Shown here: piece by piece, positions 15,499 through 23,212 of the stretch
Layout of the letters: each line of letters opens with the position of its first letter
Position numbering within the stretch: position 1 is the first letter of the stretch
The notes under the pieces: generated by a model
Told to the model about the DNA's origin: nothing
Database searches by the model: none
Seen by the model: the letters and a program-made list of their open reading frames with translations, nothing else
Assembly (NCBI GenBank): GCA_905203455.1
Contig: CAJKVX010000003.1
Coordinates: forward strand, 1-34,058
Length of the DNA: 34,058 nt
Direction of reading: 5' to 3'
From: an uncultured Eubacteriales bacterium
GTDB lineage: Bacteria > Bacillota > Clostridia > Christensenellales > UBA1242
Program-made: the position numbers and the translations under genes

Positions 15499-16326
15499 TT
15501 AAACTCCTTTAATGGTTGCCATAACCATTCTGTCAACGCCTTCAAGGTCTTTTAAAATTTTAATTTCACAAAAGTCTTTTTCAAGCAGTTTTGCAACCTG
15601 CCCTGCCTGATTATACCCCACTTCAAAAAATATTTTGCCATTAGGGTTTAAAAACATTTTTGCCTGATTTATAATCTTTAAATAAAATTCTAAACCATTT
15701 TGCCCTGAAAGCAAAGCAATTTTAGGCTCAAAATTTTTAACTTCACTTGCAAGCGTTGTGTAATCATCAAAACTAACATAAGGTGGGTTTGAAATTATGG
15801 CATCAAACTTTAACCCACACAGTTTTTCAAACAGGTTTGATTTAATAAACTTAACATTCGCATTGAATTTTTTTGCATTTATTTTTGCAACAAAAATTGC
15901 TTTTTGTGAAATGTCGCTAGCATAAACATGGCTAAACCCAAACTCTTTTGCAAGGGTTATGGCAATTACCCCACTGCCCGTGCACAAATCTAAAACCACA
16001 CTTTCAGGCTTTAAATTTTTACTTGCAAGGTGCACAAGTTCTTCGGTTTCAGGGCGTGGGCACAAGCAATGCTTGTTTACATAAAAATCTCTGCCGTAAA
16101 AGTTTGCCGATTTAAAAATTAAATGAATAGGCACCCCCAAAAGGCGTTTTTTAACATTTCTTTTAACTTTTCTTATCTGTTTTTTTGAAACTGGGTCACT
16201 TGAAAACACTTGACCATTGTTAATTCTAAGGCTAAGCGCCACTAAAAGCATGGCATCACTTTTGCTTGAAATTCCACCATTTTCTAACCATTTCAATGTT
16301 AATTTAAATAATTCAAACCGTGTCAT
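15499..16326 (-). CDS. prmC: Release factor glutamine methyltransferase
   Basis: PrmC transfers a methyl group from SAM to the GGQ glutamine of release factors. The 275-residue protein starts at the ATG at 16326 (AAAGG 5 bases upstream). It shows an N-terminal helical release-factor-binding domain, then PRPETEEL (90-97), the SAM-binding DLCTGSG (113-119) and the catalytic NPPY (180-183). Gene order rpmE-prmC-prfA, with prmC ahead of prfA, is seen in Clostridia. Length is normal. Confidence 0.95.
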   Translation of the reverse strand: MTRFELFKLTLKWLENGGISSKSDAMLLVALSLRINNGQVFSSDPVSKKQIRKVKRNVKKRLLGVPIHLIFKSANFYGRDFYVNKHCLCPRPETEELVHLASKNLKPESVVLDLCTGSGVIAITLAKEFGFSHVYASDISQKAIFVAKINAKKFNANVKFIKSNLFEKLCGLKFDAIISNPPYVSFDDYTTLASEVKNFEPKIALLSGQNGLEFYLKIINQAKMFLNPNGKIFFEVGYNQAGQVAKLLEKDFCEIKILKDLEGVDRMVMATIKGV

Positions 16327-16407
16327 ATTTACCTTTTTAAAAAAAATTCGTGCAGAAAACACCACACGAAAAACACGCAAACCAAACTTAGTTTGCCTTA
16401 AACCACG

Positions 16408-16614
16408 CTATTTATTGCCATAACGCTTGTTGAATTTTTCAACTCTACCGCCAGCATCAACAATTTTTTGAGCCCCAGTAAAGTAAGGATGACATTTGTT
16501 GCAAATATCAACTTTAATTTCTGTTGCATTTTTAGTTGTGCCAGACACAAATTCGTTACCACACGCACATTTAAAAGTTGCTTGATGATAAGCTGGATGA
16601 ATATTTTGTTTCAT
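16408..16614 (-). CDS. rpmE: 50S ribosomal protein L31, zinc-binding type
   Basis: The 68-residue L31 starts at the ATG at 16614, with GGGAGG 6 bases upstream. It begins KQNIHPAYHQATFKCACG and ends GGRVEKFNKRYGNK, as the family does. The four zinc-ligand cysteines C16, C18, C38 and C41 are present (the C-plus or zinc form). Paralogues without them are made under zinc limitation. It heads the rpmE-prmC-prfA cluster with its own TTGACA-17-TAAAAT promoter. Confidence 0.97.
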   Translation of the reverse strand: MKQNIHPAYHQATFKCACGNEFVSGTTKNATEIKVDICNKCHPYFTGAQKIVDAGGRVEKFNKRYGNK

Positions 16615-16644
16615 ACTTGCCTCCCAAAACATAATTGCTTTGTT

Positions 16645-16673
16645 ATTTTAATATACTGCGCAAAAATTGTCAA
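16645..16673 (-). promoter_or_regulatory. rpmE promoter
   Basis: On the minus strand TTGACA (16668-16673), 17-base spacer, TAAAAT (16645-16650), with a leader of about 25-30 bases ending in GGGAGG. Confidence 0.8.
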
Positions 16674-16712
16674 GTATTTACAAATATTTTTAAATGATTA
16701 ATAAAAAACCCC

Positions 16713-16811
16713 TTAAAGTGTTTCAGGTGCACAAAAAACATAAGTGTCAACAGCGTTTTTTTCCATAAATGTGAAAATGTCACTTGTTGGTGGAACATAC
16801 CCTAAAATCAT
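16713..16811 (-). CDS. Small protein of 32 residues, unknown
   Basis: The frame MILGYVPPTSDIFTFMEKNA... encodes 32 residues and ends in CAPETL. A strong AAAGGAG lies 9 bases before the ATG, much better than chance. It is 53 bases downstream of the gene at 16865, so the two are probably cotranscribed after murC. After the stop a weak hairpin followed by a T-run (rich in T on the minus strand near 16701-16708) may end transcription. I do not recognise the sequence. It has no membrane segment or signal and a single Cys. Confidence 0.5.
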   Translation of the reverse strand: MILGYVPPTSDIFTFMEKNAVDTYVFCAPETL

Positions 16812-16864
16812 AACCTTTTTCTCCTTTACTTGTAGTATCTTCCAAAACAAAACATTTATTCACC

Positions 16865-17248
16865 CTATTTGCTAAAACACTCACTAAGCACATCTGTGCT
16901 TAGTTCATCTTCATTTTCAGCCATGTAATCTTTAAGGGCACCCTGCATTTTTTTAATTGTTTTTATTTGTTTAAATTCTTTATCAACATTAAGCAATGAA
17001 TATGCCTTAAAATCACACTGCAAGTCTTGCAGAATATAAATTTTAAGTTCATTACCTTCAAAGGTTTGAGCAAATTCTGGCATCAAGCCTTTTATCTTTT
17101 CCTCAATTTTTTCAACACAGTTTAATTTAATTGCCTTTAAAAATTGACCTAAAATTTTGCAAAGTTCTAAGTCTTTTCCAATATATAATGTAATTTTAAA
17201 TTCATTTTCAACAAATGACTTAATTTTTTTTATTGATTCGTTTTTCAT
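16865..17248 (-). CDS. Small cytosolic protein of unknown function downstream of murC
   Basis: The 127-residue Lys/Glu-rich protein has no membrane segment or known motif. It begins MKNESIKKIKSFVENEF and ends in an acidic tail (AENEDELSTDVLSECFSK). I prefer the ATG at 17248. An in-frame TTG at 17287 falls exactly on a consensus -35 box and has no Shine-Dalgarno. The ATG has none either, but a promoter (TTGACA-17-TAATAT) ends 10 bases before it, so the transcript could be leaderless. It begins 44 bases after the murC stop. The function is unknown. Confidence 0.65.
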   Translation of the reverse strand: MKNESIKKIKSFVENEFKITLYIGKDLELCKILGQFLKAIKLNCVEKIEEKIKGLMPEFAQTFEGNELKIYILQDLQCDFKAYSLLNVDKEFKQIKTIKKMQGALKDYMAENEDELSTDVLSECFSK

Positions 17249-17258
17249 GATAAGTTGT

Positions 17259-17287
17259 ATATTAACACACCCCCATTTATTTGTCAA
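17259..17287 (-). promoter_or_regulatory. Promoter ending just before the gene at 17248
   Basis: On the minus strand TTGACA (17282-17287), 17-base spacer, TAATAT (17259-17264), and 10 bases to the ATG. The -10 matches 4 of 6. Confidence 0.5.
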
Positions 17288-17292
17288 ACTGC

Positions 17293-18642
17293 TTAATCAA
17301 ATTTCAATTTGTTGCAAACATCAACATAATCTCCTGCCCCTAAAAGCAAAATGGTGTTTCCAATTTTAGCGTTGCTGTAAATAAAGTTTACAAGTTCGTC
17401 ATAATCACTAATTGCAATGCTTTTAGCCCCCATTGCCTTTGCTTTTTGTGCCAAACTGAAATGAGTTATCCCCTCAATAGGTTCCTCCCTTGCAGGGTAA
17501 ATTTTGTAAAACGCACTTTTATCTGCAAGCATAAGGCTTGAAATAAACTCGCAAAACAATGATTGCGTTCTTGAAAATGTGTGGGGTTGAAAAATTGCAA
17601 TAACCTCGCCTTTTGTAAAGGTTTTTGCAGTTTTTATGCTGCTTTCAATTTCTGTTGGGTGATGAGCATAATCAATAATAAAATTAGCCTTATTTATTGT
17701 GCCCATTAACTGAAACCTTCGGTCAACACCCTTAAAAGACTCCAAACTTTTAATGTAATTTGAAGGCGGAATTTTTAAAACCTCGCCAACAACAATGCAG
17801 GCAAGAGCGTTATAAATGTTGTGCTTTCCACAAACTGCAAGTTTAATTCTGCCTCGAATTGCTCCGTCTAAAATGTAATCAAAAGAATATGTTCCGTCAA
17901 GGTTAAGTTCAAGGTTAACGGCATTCACAAACCCAATGTTATTAAGCGAAAAATTAATAACTTTTCTGTCTTGCGGAATAACAATATGTTCACAATCAGC
18001 ATTAATAACAATGGTGTGCTTTGTTTTACTTAAAAACTTGTAAAAGCCAAGTTTAACATTTTCAAAAGTTTTGAAAAAATCTAAATGGTCAGGTTCAACA
18101 TTTAAAACAACAGAAATGTCAGGCCGTAACTTCAAAAAATTATTTTTATATTCACACGCCTCCGTAACAAAAAACCTTTTGCCACCAACCCTAACATTTC
18201 CACCAATAAAACTAAACTCTCCACCAATGTGAATTGTTGGGTCAAGGTTATAATCTACAAGCATTTTCCCAATCATTGCCGTTGTGGTGGTTTTTCCATG
18301 GCACCCTGAAACAGCAATTGTTGTTTCATATTGCTTTGAAATTTCACCAAGCAAAGTTGCACGTTTCAAAACCTTTAACTTGTGCTCTTTTGCATACCTT
18401 AACTCAACATTATCTTCACTAACCGCACTTGAATAAACAACAATTTCACTGTTTTTCACATTTTGTTTTGAATGCCCAATAAAAACAGCAATACCAAGTT
18501 GCCTTAATTCCTTTGCCTTGTTGCCCTCTGCAAGGTCAGAGCCCGAAACCTCTGCCCCCATTGCCTTGCACATAACAGCAAGAGCACTTAAACTTATTCC
18601 GCAAATGCCAATAAAATGAATTCTTTTACCTTCTATTTTCAT
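17293..18642 (-). CDS. murC: UDP-N-acetylmuramate--L-alanine ligase
   Basis: MurC adds L-alanine to UDP-MurNAc with ATP, the first peptide step of peptidoglycan synthesis, in the cytosol. The 449 residues start at the ATG at 18642. Motifs are the N-terminal Rossmann-like HFIGICGISLSALA (9-22), the P-loop GCHGKTTTT (113-121), the EACEYKNNFL segment with the catalytic Glu, NVEPDHLDFF, and DYAHHPTEI and FQPHTFSRT in the C-terminal domain. There is no Shine-Dalgarno. A TAAAAT ends 5 bases before the ATG with a weak -35, so this too may be leaderless. In Clostridia spoVG is often near murC, as here. Confidence 0.96.
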   Translation of the reverse strand: MKIEGKRIHFIGICGISLSALAVMCKAMGAEVSGSDLAEGNKAKELRQLGIAVFIGHSKQNVKNSEIVVYSSAVSEDNVELRYAKEHKLKVLKRATLLGEISKQYETTIAVSGCHGKTTTTAMIGKMLVDYNLDPTIHIGGEFSFIGGNVRVGGKRFFVTEACEYKNNFLKLRPDISVVLNVEPDHLDFFKTFENVKLGFYKFLSKTKHTIVINADCEHIVIPQDRKVINFSLNNIGFVNAVNLELNLDGTYSFDYILDGAIRGRIKLAVCGKHNIYNALACIVVGEVLKIPPSNYIKSLESFKGVDRRFQLMGTINKANFIIDYAHHPTEIESSIKTAKTFTKGEVIAIFQPHTFSRTQSLFCEFISSLMLADKSAFYKIYPAREEPIEGITHFSLAQKAKAMGAKSIAISDYDELVNFIYSNAKIGNTILLLGAGDYVDVCNKLKFD

Positions 18643-18647
18643 ATAAC

Positions 18648-18677
18648 ATTTTATGAGCAAAAACCTTAAAGTGACTA
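18648..18677 (-). promoter_or_regulatory. Possible murC promoter close to the ATG
   Basis: On the minus strand TAGTCA (18672-18677, 4 of 6), 18-base spacer, TAAAAT (18648-18653), and 5 bases to the ATG. The -35 is weak. Confidence 0.35.
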
Positions 18678-18686
18678 AAAGAAAAC

Positions 18687-18722
18687 AAAAAAAGCGGGAA
18701 CCTAATTTAAGGCACCGCTTTT
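18687..18722 (-). terminator. spoVG terminator
   Basis: Arms AAAGCGG (18691-18697) and CCGCTTT (18715-18721), extended by interior pairs, followed on the minus strand by a T-run (18687-18693). It starts about 20 bases past the spoVG stop. Confidence 0.75.
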
Positions 18723-18742
18723 AACCCCTTACTAAGAATTAA

Positions 18743-19018
18743 TTATTGAGCGTTTTTCAATTCTTCTTCGTAAGCTTTAATTACTAAGTCTTTCAACATT
18801 TCACGAGTTTCAGTATTAGCAGGGTGAACAACATCTCTAAATTCACCTTCGCTGTTTTTCCTGCTTGGCATTGCAATGAACAAGGTTCCATCATCTTTGC
18901 GTTCAATAACTTTAATGTCATGAACAACAATGCTATCATCAATTGTGATTGAAACAATAGCCTTGATTTTGCTTGATTCGGTTTTTACCATACGAACTCT
19001 AATATCTGAGATTTTCAT
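18743..19018 (-). CDS. spoVG: SpoVG, septation and gene regulator
   Basis: SpoVG is a small nucleic-acid-binding protein that affects asymmetric septation in spore formers and virulence or envelope genes in non-spore formers. The 91 residues match the family (B. subtilis 97): MKISDIRVRMV, the ALVSI-like core IVSITIDDSIVVHDIKVIER, the FIAMPSRK motif and DVVHPANTETREML. The SD AAGGAG is 8 bases before the ATG. It is flanked by terminators on both sides, so it is monocistronic. SpoVG alone does not prove sporulation. Confidence 0.96.
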   Translation of the reverse strand: MKISDIRVRMVKTESSKIKAIVSITIDDSIVVHDIKVIERKDDGTLFIAMPSRKNSEGEFRDVVHPANTETREMLKDLVIKAYEEELKNAQ

Positions 19019-19071
19019 AATATGCTCCTTCTTGCATTAAATTTTAGTTATTTTAATTTTATAACACTCAC

Positions 19072-19123
19072 AAAAAAAAGGCAAATATTTTAAAACAATT
19101 TTTCAAAATTTTTTATTTGCCTT
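19072..19123 (-). terminator. tyrS terminator
   Basis: Long hairpin with outer arms AAGGCAAATA (19078-19087) and TATTTGCCTT (19114-19123), A/T-rich interior, then a run of eight T on the minus strand (19072-19079). It begins 8 bases after the tyrS stop. Confidence 0.8.
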
Positions 19124-19130
19124 TATTTTC

Positions 19131-20351
19131 CTATTTCACAAAACAAACCTTAACATGAACTTTTTTTCCTTTATGAAGAACAACTTCACCCTTGCCCTCA
19201 ACCATTAACGCATCACTTTCAACTTTTTTGTCATCAATGCTAATTCCATTTTGCCCAATAAGCCTTCTTGCTTCGCTTTTGCTTGAAACCAAATTGGTTT
19301 TTTGCAATAAGTCGCAAATGTTAATGCTTTCGCATTCACTAATTTCAACTTTTGCCATGTTTTCACTTTGCTTTTTTTCACCAAAAAGTTCTTCACTTGT
19401 TTTTTGTGCAACAATTGCCTTGTCTGTGCCATGAATAAGTTTTGTAACTTCAAAAGCCATAATCTTTTTTGCTTCTCTAATGTCGCCACTCATAATTTCA
19501 CTGATTTTTGCATTATCAAAATCACTGAACCATTTTAAAAGTTTTTCAACATCTTCATCTGCAATGTTGATAAAATATTGATAAAACTCATATGCCCCAA
19601 CTTTGTCTCCACTAACCCACAATGCTCCACCTGTGGTTTTGCCCATTTTTTCACCTTTTGCGTTTAACAAAAGCGGAGTTGTTAAAGTTTCAACAGTTTT
19701 GTTGTATTTCTTTCTTATCAAATCTGCCCCCGCAACCATGTTAGCCCATTGGTCAGAGCCACCAATTTGCAAAGTGCAACCATATTTTTTGTAAAGTGTT
19801 TCAAAGTCATATGCTTGAATTAAAGAGTATCCCATTTCAAGAAAGGTTAGCCCACCTGAATTAAGCCTTGACTTACAAGCATCAGTGTTAAGCATAACAT
19901 TAACATTAAAATGCACCCCAACATCTCGCATAAAATTAATGTAACTGTAATTTTTCATCCAGTCATTATTGTTTAAAATTATGGCAGGGTTTTCCCCTTC
20001 TGTTTTAATAAACTTCTTGCAAAGAGTTTTAATTTGTTCAATGTTTTTTTCAATCTGCTCGCTTGAAATCATTGCACGAATATCTCTTCTTCCTGTTGGG
20101 TCTCCAATGTGAGCAGTTGCCCCGCCAATAACTAATATGCCATGGTGCCCCGCATCTTGCAGATATTTAAAAGTTCTAAGAGAGCACAAGTGCCCAATAT
20201 GAATGGCATCAGCCGTTGGGTCAATGCCCAAATAAAAAGTGCAAGGAGTGTTGCTGTTTAACATCTTTTCAACTGCGCTAACATTGGTTGATTGATAAAT
20301 AAGCCCCCTGTCCCTTAAAAAGTCAAATAATTTCTGCCCGTGTAATTCCAT
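19131..20351 (-). CDS. tyrS: Tyrosyl-tRNA synthetase
   Basis: This class I synthetase attaches tyrosine to tRNA-Tyr. The 406 residues contain HIGH (51-54), GGDP-like GDPTGRRD (83-90), the tyrosine pocket GYSLIQAYDF (174-183), GGSDQWANM (198-205) and KMGKT (235-239), the TyrRS form of KMSKS. A C-terminal S4 RNA-binding domain follows (about 340-406, SEARRLIGQNGISIDDKKVES). The SD GAGGAG is 8 bases before the ATG. Only 80 bases separate it from the next gene, and I see no T-box leader. Confidence 0.97.
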   Translation of the reverse strand: MELHGQKLFDFLRDRGLIYQSTNVSAVEKMLNSNTPCTFYLGIDPTADAIHIGHLCSLRTFKYLQDAGHHGILVIGGATAHIGDPTGRRDIRAMISSEQIEKNIEQIKTLCKKFIKTEGENPAIILNNNDWMKNYSYINFMRDVGVHFNVNVMLNTDACKSRLNSGGLTFLEMGYSLIQAYDFETLYKKYGCTLQIGGSDQWANMVAGADLIRKKYNKTVETLTTPLLLNAKGEKMGKTTGGALWVSGDKVGAYEFYQYFINIADEDVEKLLKWFSDFDNAKISEIMSGDIREAKKIMAFEVTKLIHGTDKAIVAQKTSEELFGEKKQSENMAKVEISECESINICDLLQKTNLVSSKSEARRLIGQNGISIDDKKVESDALMVEGKGEVVLHKGKKVHVKVCFVK

Positions 20352-20372
20352 AATATGTCTCCTCTATGTTAC

Positions 20373-20400
20373 ATTTTAGCCAATTCTACCCGTTTTTCAA
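20373..20400 (-). promoter_or_regulatory. tyrS promoter
   Basis: On the minus strand TTGAAA (20395-20400), 16-base spacer, TAAAAT (20373-20378), with a leader of about 15 bases carrying GAGGAG. Confidence 0.65.
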
Positions 20401-20431
20401 GAAAAAATCAATACAATTACATATTTTACAA

Positions 20432-20947
20432 CTAATTTTGGCTTAAATTTGCGTTTTTATTATCAACACTTGATAAGTGTTCACCATTTTTAATTGATTT
20501 TGAAACTTTAACTGCAATTTGAAGTTTCATTGTTGCAAAAACAATTAAGAAAATTTCAATTAACGCACACACAATCAATGTTGGCAAACTAAAATTTAGT
20601 GCCAAGAAAACAATAACCCCAACAGCCAGCACATAATAAATAACTGAAAATGCAATGAAATATTTCTTACCACCAAAAATCCCTTGTGTGCTTTTTAAAA
20701 CTTTTCTGTTTAAAAGATACGAAGTTAACCCCACTGCAAACATAACCAAACCAATAACAGCAACAGTAAGAAAAAGTAAAACAAAAACAAGCCCAAATGC
20801 CCCGCCAAGCCCGTTAAAATCAAACCCAGCATCAATGGCCATAATAAGCACAATCATTGTGCAAACTGCCCCAGCAACCCCAAACAAACTGCAAAAGATA
20901 AGTTCAACCAAACCAAGTTTTTTTGCTTTTTGTGTAAGTTTATCCAC
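20432..20947 (-). CDS. Four-helix integral membrane protein, unknown
   Basis: The 171-residue protein has four hydrophobic segments at about 12-38, 48-78, 96-117 and 120-145. Its N-terminus is short and basic (MDKLTQKAKK) and its polar cytoplasmic-type tail ends NANLSQN. The start is GTG at 20947, with a GGGGGA 6-7 bases upstream. No conserved motif is recognisable. It lies divergent from sufC and upstream of tyrS, with its own orientation but no terminator between it and tyrS. The function is unknown; the reading frame and topology are well supported. Confidence 0.75.
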   Translation of the reverse strand: MDKLTQKAKKLGLVELIFCSLFGVAGAVCTMIVLIMAIDAGFDFNGLGGAFGLVFVLLFLTVAVIGLVMFAVGLTSYLLNRKVLKSTQGIFGGKKYFIAFSVIYYVLAVGVIVFLALNFSLPTLIVCALIEIFLIVFATMKLQIAVKVSKSIKNGEHLSSVDNKNANLSQN

Positions 20948-21011
20948 CGCTAATTCCCCCTTGAAATAAAATTTATATGTTATCTATTATGATACACATT
21001 TATAAATACAC

Positions 21012-21040
21012 TTGCAAATAAAAACAAAAATTTGTATACT
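21012..21040 (+). promoter_or_regulatory. sufCB promoter
   Basis: TTGCAA (21012-21017), 17-base spacer, TATACT (21035-21040). The leader is about 18 bases and carries AGGAGG. Confidence 0.75.
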
Positions 21041-21064
21041 TATTTTAAATTTACAGGAGGAAAC

Positions 21065-21778
21065 ATGTTAAAATTAGTCAACTTAAGTTACAGCATTCCA
21101 ACTAAAAATGGAAGGCTTGATATATTAAAAAACATAAACTTTGAGTTTGAAACAGGCAAAACTTACGCAATAACTGGTCAAAACGGAAGCGGAAAGTCAA
21201 CCCTTGCTAAACTTATTATGGGAATAATAAAGCCAACAACTGGAAAAATTTATTTTGACGGGCAAGACATTACTTCCCTTTCAGCAACTGACAGGGCAAA
21301 CCTTAAAATTGCCTTTGCTTTCCAGCAACCAGTTAAATTCAAAGGGCTAACTGTTAAAGACATTCTTTCAGTTGCAAACAACAAAACAGATAACATTGCC
21401 GAGTGTTGCAATTACCTAAGCACCGTTGGGCTTTGTGCCAGAGATTACATTAACCGTGAACTTGACTCAAAACTAAGTGGTGGTGAACTTAAAAGAATTG
21501 AAATTGCAACTGCCCTTGCACGCCACTGCAAACTTAACATTTTTGATGAACCCGAAGCAGGCATTGACCTTTGGAGTTTTGATGCTTTGATTGACATTTT
21601 TAAAAAACTTAAACAAAGCCATGCAACAAACATAATTGTAAGCCATCAAGAAAAACTTTTAAAAACGGCTGATTATATAATTGTTCTAGAGGGCGGAGAA
21701 ATAACCAAACAAGGCTCTCCAAAAATTCTTAAAAAAATCAACACAAGTCTTGCATGCAATAAGTTAAGGAGGAAATAA
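21065..21778 (+). CDS. sufC: SufC-type ATPase of a minimal Fe-S assembly system
   Basis: SufC is the ABC-type ATPase that powers the SufB scaffold in Fe-S cluster assembly. The 237 residues start at the ATG at 21065 (AGGAGG 5 bases upstream). Motifs: Walker A GQNGSGKST (38-46), Q-loop FAFQQPV, signature LSGGELKR (137-144), Walker B NIFDEPEAGID (158-168, the EAGID variant typical of SufC) and switch VSHQEKLL. The stop TAA shares its last A with the ATG of sufB, and the AGGAGG for sufB lies in the sufC 3' end, so the two are coupled. No sufS, sufU or sufD accompanies them. Confidence 0.94.
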   Translation: MLKLVNLSYSIPTKNGRLDILKNINFEFETGKTYAITGQNGSGKSTLAKLIMGIIKPTTGKIYFDGQDITSLSATDRANLKIAFAFQQPVKFKGLTVKDILSVANNKTDNIAECCNYLSTVGLCARDYINRELDSKLSGGELKRIEIATALARHCKLNIFDEPEAGIDLWSFDALIDIFKKLKQSHATNIIVSHQEKLLKTADYIIVLEGGEITKQGSPKILKKINTSLACNKLRRK

Positions 21779-22698
21779 TGAAATTTAACAAAATTGAAAG
21801 CGACCTTTTAGCCCAAGTGGCAGACATTCACAAAGTTCCCCTTGGCGCTTATAACATAAGAAAAAACGGTGAAGGCATTGCAAGAAACTCAACAAGTGAG
21901 ATTGAAATTATTCAAAAAAAAGACAAACCCGGAATTGACATTATTGTTAAGCCAAATGTTGTTGGCAAAAGCATTCACATTCCAGTTATAATCACCACTG
22001 GCAATATTCATGACCTTGTCTATAACGATTTTTACATTGGCGAAAACAGTGATGTTTTAATTGTTGCAGGTTGCGGAATTCATAATGATAACCAAAACTC
22101 AAGCGAACACAACGGCATTCACTCTTTCCACCTTGGAAAAAATTGTAAAGTTAAATACATTGAAAAACATTTGGGGTTAGGCTCAGGTGCTGAGAAGATT
22201 TTAAACCCAACCACCTCAATAACAATGGAAGAAAATAGCAGTTTTGAAATGGAAACAGTTCAACTTGGCGGAGTTTCAAGTTCGGTAAGAAAAACCAAAG
22301 CAACACTTAAAGGCGGTGCTCACTTGGTAATAATTGAAAAAATAAAAACTGATGGCACCCAAACTGCCTCAACAGATTTTGTTGTTAACCTTAATGGAAA
22401 AAATTGCAGTGCAAAAATAACAAGCCGAAGCGTTGCTTCTGACAATTCATTTCAAAAGTTTGATTCAAAAATTGTTGGCAACAACTCTTGTTTTGGTCAC
22501 ATTGAGTGTGATGGGCTTCTTTCAGGTAATGCAAGAATAGTTTCAATTCCACAAATTGATGCTAAAAACTCGAACGCACAACTTGTGCATGAAGCAACAA
22601 TAGGTAAAATTGCAAACGAACAACTAATTAAACTTTCAACCCTTGGCCTAAGCGAAAAGGAAGCCGAGGAACTAATAATAAAAGCATACCTAAAATAG
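21778..22698 (+). CDS. sufB: SufB/SufD-family scaffold protein, minimal (SmsB-like) type
   Basis: The 306-residue scaffold partner of SufC is shorter than proteobacterial SufB (about 495), as expected for the two-gene minimal SUF-like (SMS) system of Clostridia and archaea. The right-handed beta-helix core runs from about 60. Motifs seen are AGCGIHN (97-103), NGIHSFHLG (112-120), YIEKHLG (127-133), VGNNSCFGHIECDGLL (233-248) and LVHEATIGKI (269-278). The HEAT motif (H271, E272) matches the conserved SufB position. C99 and C244 are candidate cluster or sulfur ligands. A 9-bp terminator begins within the last codons. Confidence 0.9.
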   Translation: MKFNKIESDLLAQVADIHKVPLGAYNIRKNGEGIARNSTSEIEIIQKKDKPGIDIIVKPNVVGKSIHIPVIITTGNIHDLVYNDFYIGENSDVLIVAGCGIHNDNQNSSEHNGIHSFHLGKNCKVKYIEKHLGLGSGAEKILNPTTSITMEENSSFEMETVQLGGVSSSVRKTKATLKGGAHLVIIEKIKTDGTQTASTDFVVNLNGKNCSAKITSRSVASDNSFQKFDSKIVGNNSCFGHIECDGLLSGNARIVSIPQIDAKNSNAQLVHEATIGKIANEQLIKLSTLGLSEKEAEELIIKAYLK

Positions 22699-22710
22699 TA
22701 TGCTTTTTTA
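22681..22710 (+). terminator. sufCB terminator overlapping the sufB stop
   Basis: 9-bp stem AAAGCATAC (22681-22689) / GTATGCTTT (22698-22706), 8-base loop, then a T-run. The TAG stop (22696-22698) sits at the loop-stem junction. Confidence 0.85.
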
Positions 22711-22948
22711 TTTTAAATTTCCATAACCCCTGCACCAACCACATTGTTTTTATTAATCAACCCATAATCTCTTTTTGCCTTTTGCTACAAACATTAATAA
22801 ACTAAACCAAATTGAATTTTATTAACACAATAATCAATTAAAAATCATTGCCAGCACATATGGAAAATTAATATCACAAAGATTTAAAATTATTTTTAAC
22901 TTTTTAAACTTTCTTTACGGCGGTGTGTATAAATTATTACTTTAATGT

Positions 22949-23212
22949 TTACCAATCAGTTACCTTATGTGACGGAATTTTAATATCATCATAAAAATCG
23001 AAATACTTTTGTTTAAACTGCTCAATTTGCTTTTTTTGCTGTTTTTTAATGGTTTTATCATTTTTTAAGGCATTTTTGTCTTTATTTGAAGTTGTTTTTG
23101 CGGTTTTTTGCACATCAAATTGATTTACATCTTGATAGTTATCATAAAAATCCGCAATTTTAGCATCTTCATCAAGATTTTGTGCCAATTTAAACATCTC
23201 TGCTTCGTTCAT
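22949..23212 (-). CDS. Small lysine-rich protein, unknown
   Basis: The 87-residue protein starts at the ATG at 23212, preceded by AAGGG 6 bases upstream. The N-terminal MNEAEMFKLAQNLDEDAKIADFYDN is acidic. The middle is Lys-rich (KNDKTIKKQQKKQIEQFKQ) and could be disordered or coiled. The end is IPSHKVTDW. Its start overlaps the last 23 bases of the gene at 23190, so it is the second gene of a coupled pair. No homologous family is recognised. Confidence 0.6.
   Translation of the reverse strand: MNEAEMFKLAQNLDEDAKIADFYDNYQDVNQFDVQKTAKTTSNKDKNALKNDKTIKKQQKKQIEQFKQKYFDFYDDIKIPSHKVTDW

Noticed and set aside
15498..15545. Extended prfA frame starting at 15545
   Set aside because: The extra 16 residues overlap prmC and precede a strong SD and ATG at 15497 that match the usual RF1 start.
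17249..17287. TTG start at 17287 for the gene downstream of murC
   Set aside because: The TTG is the first bases of a consensus -35 box and has no SD; the ATG at 17248 is more likely, although the TTG cannot be fully excluded.
20352..20431. T-box leader for tyrS
   Set aside because: Only 80 bases lie upstream, already filled by an ordinary promoter and SD; no T-box sequence or antiterminator is seen.
22707..22948. Search for a gene in the longest gap
   Set aside because: Only short frames without ribosome-binding sites were found on either strand; nothing there can be supported.
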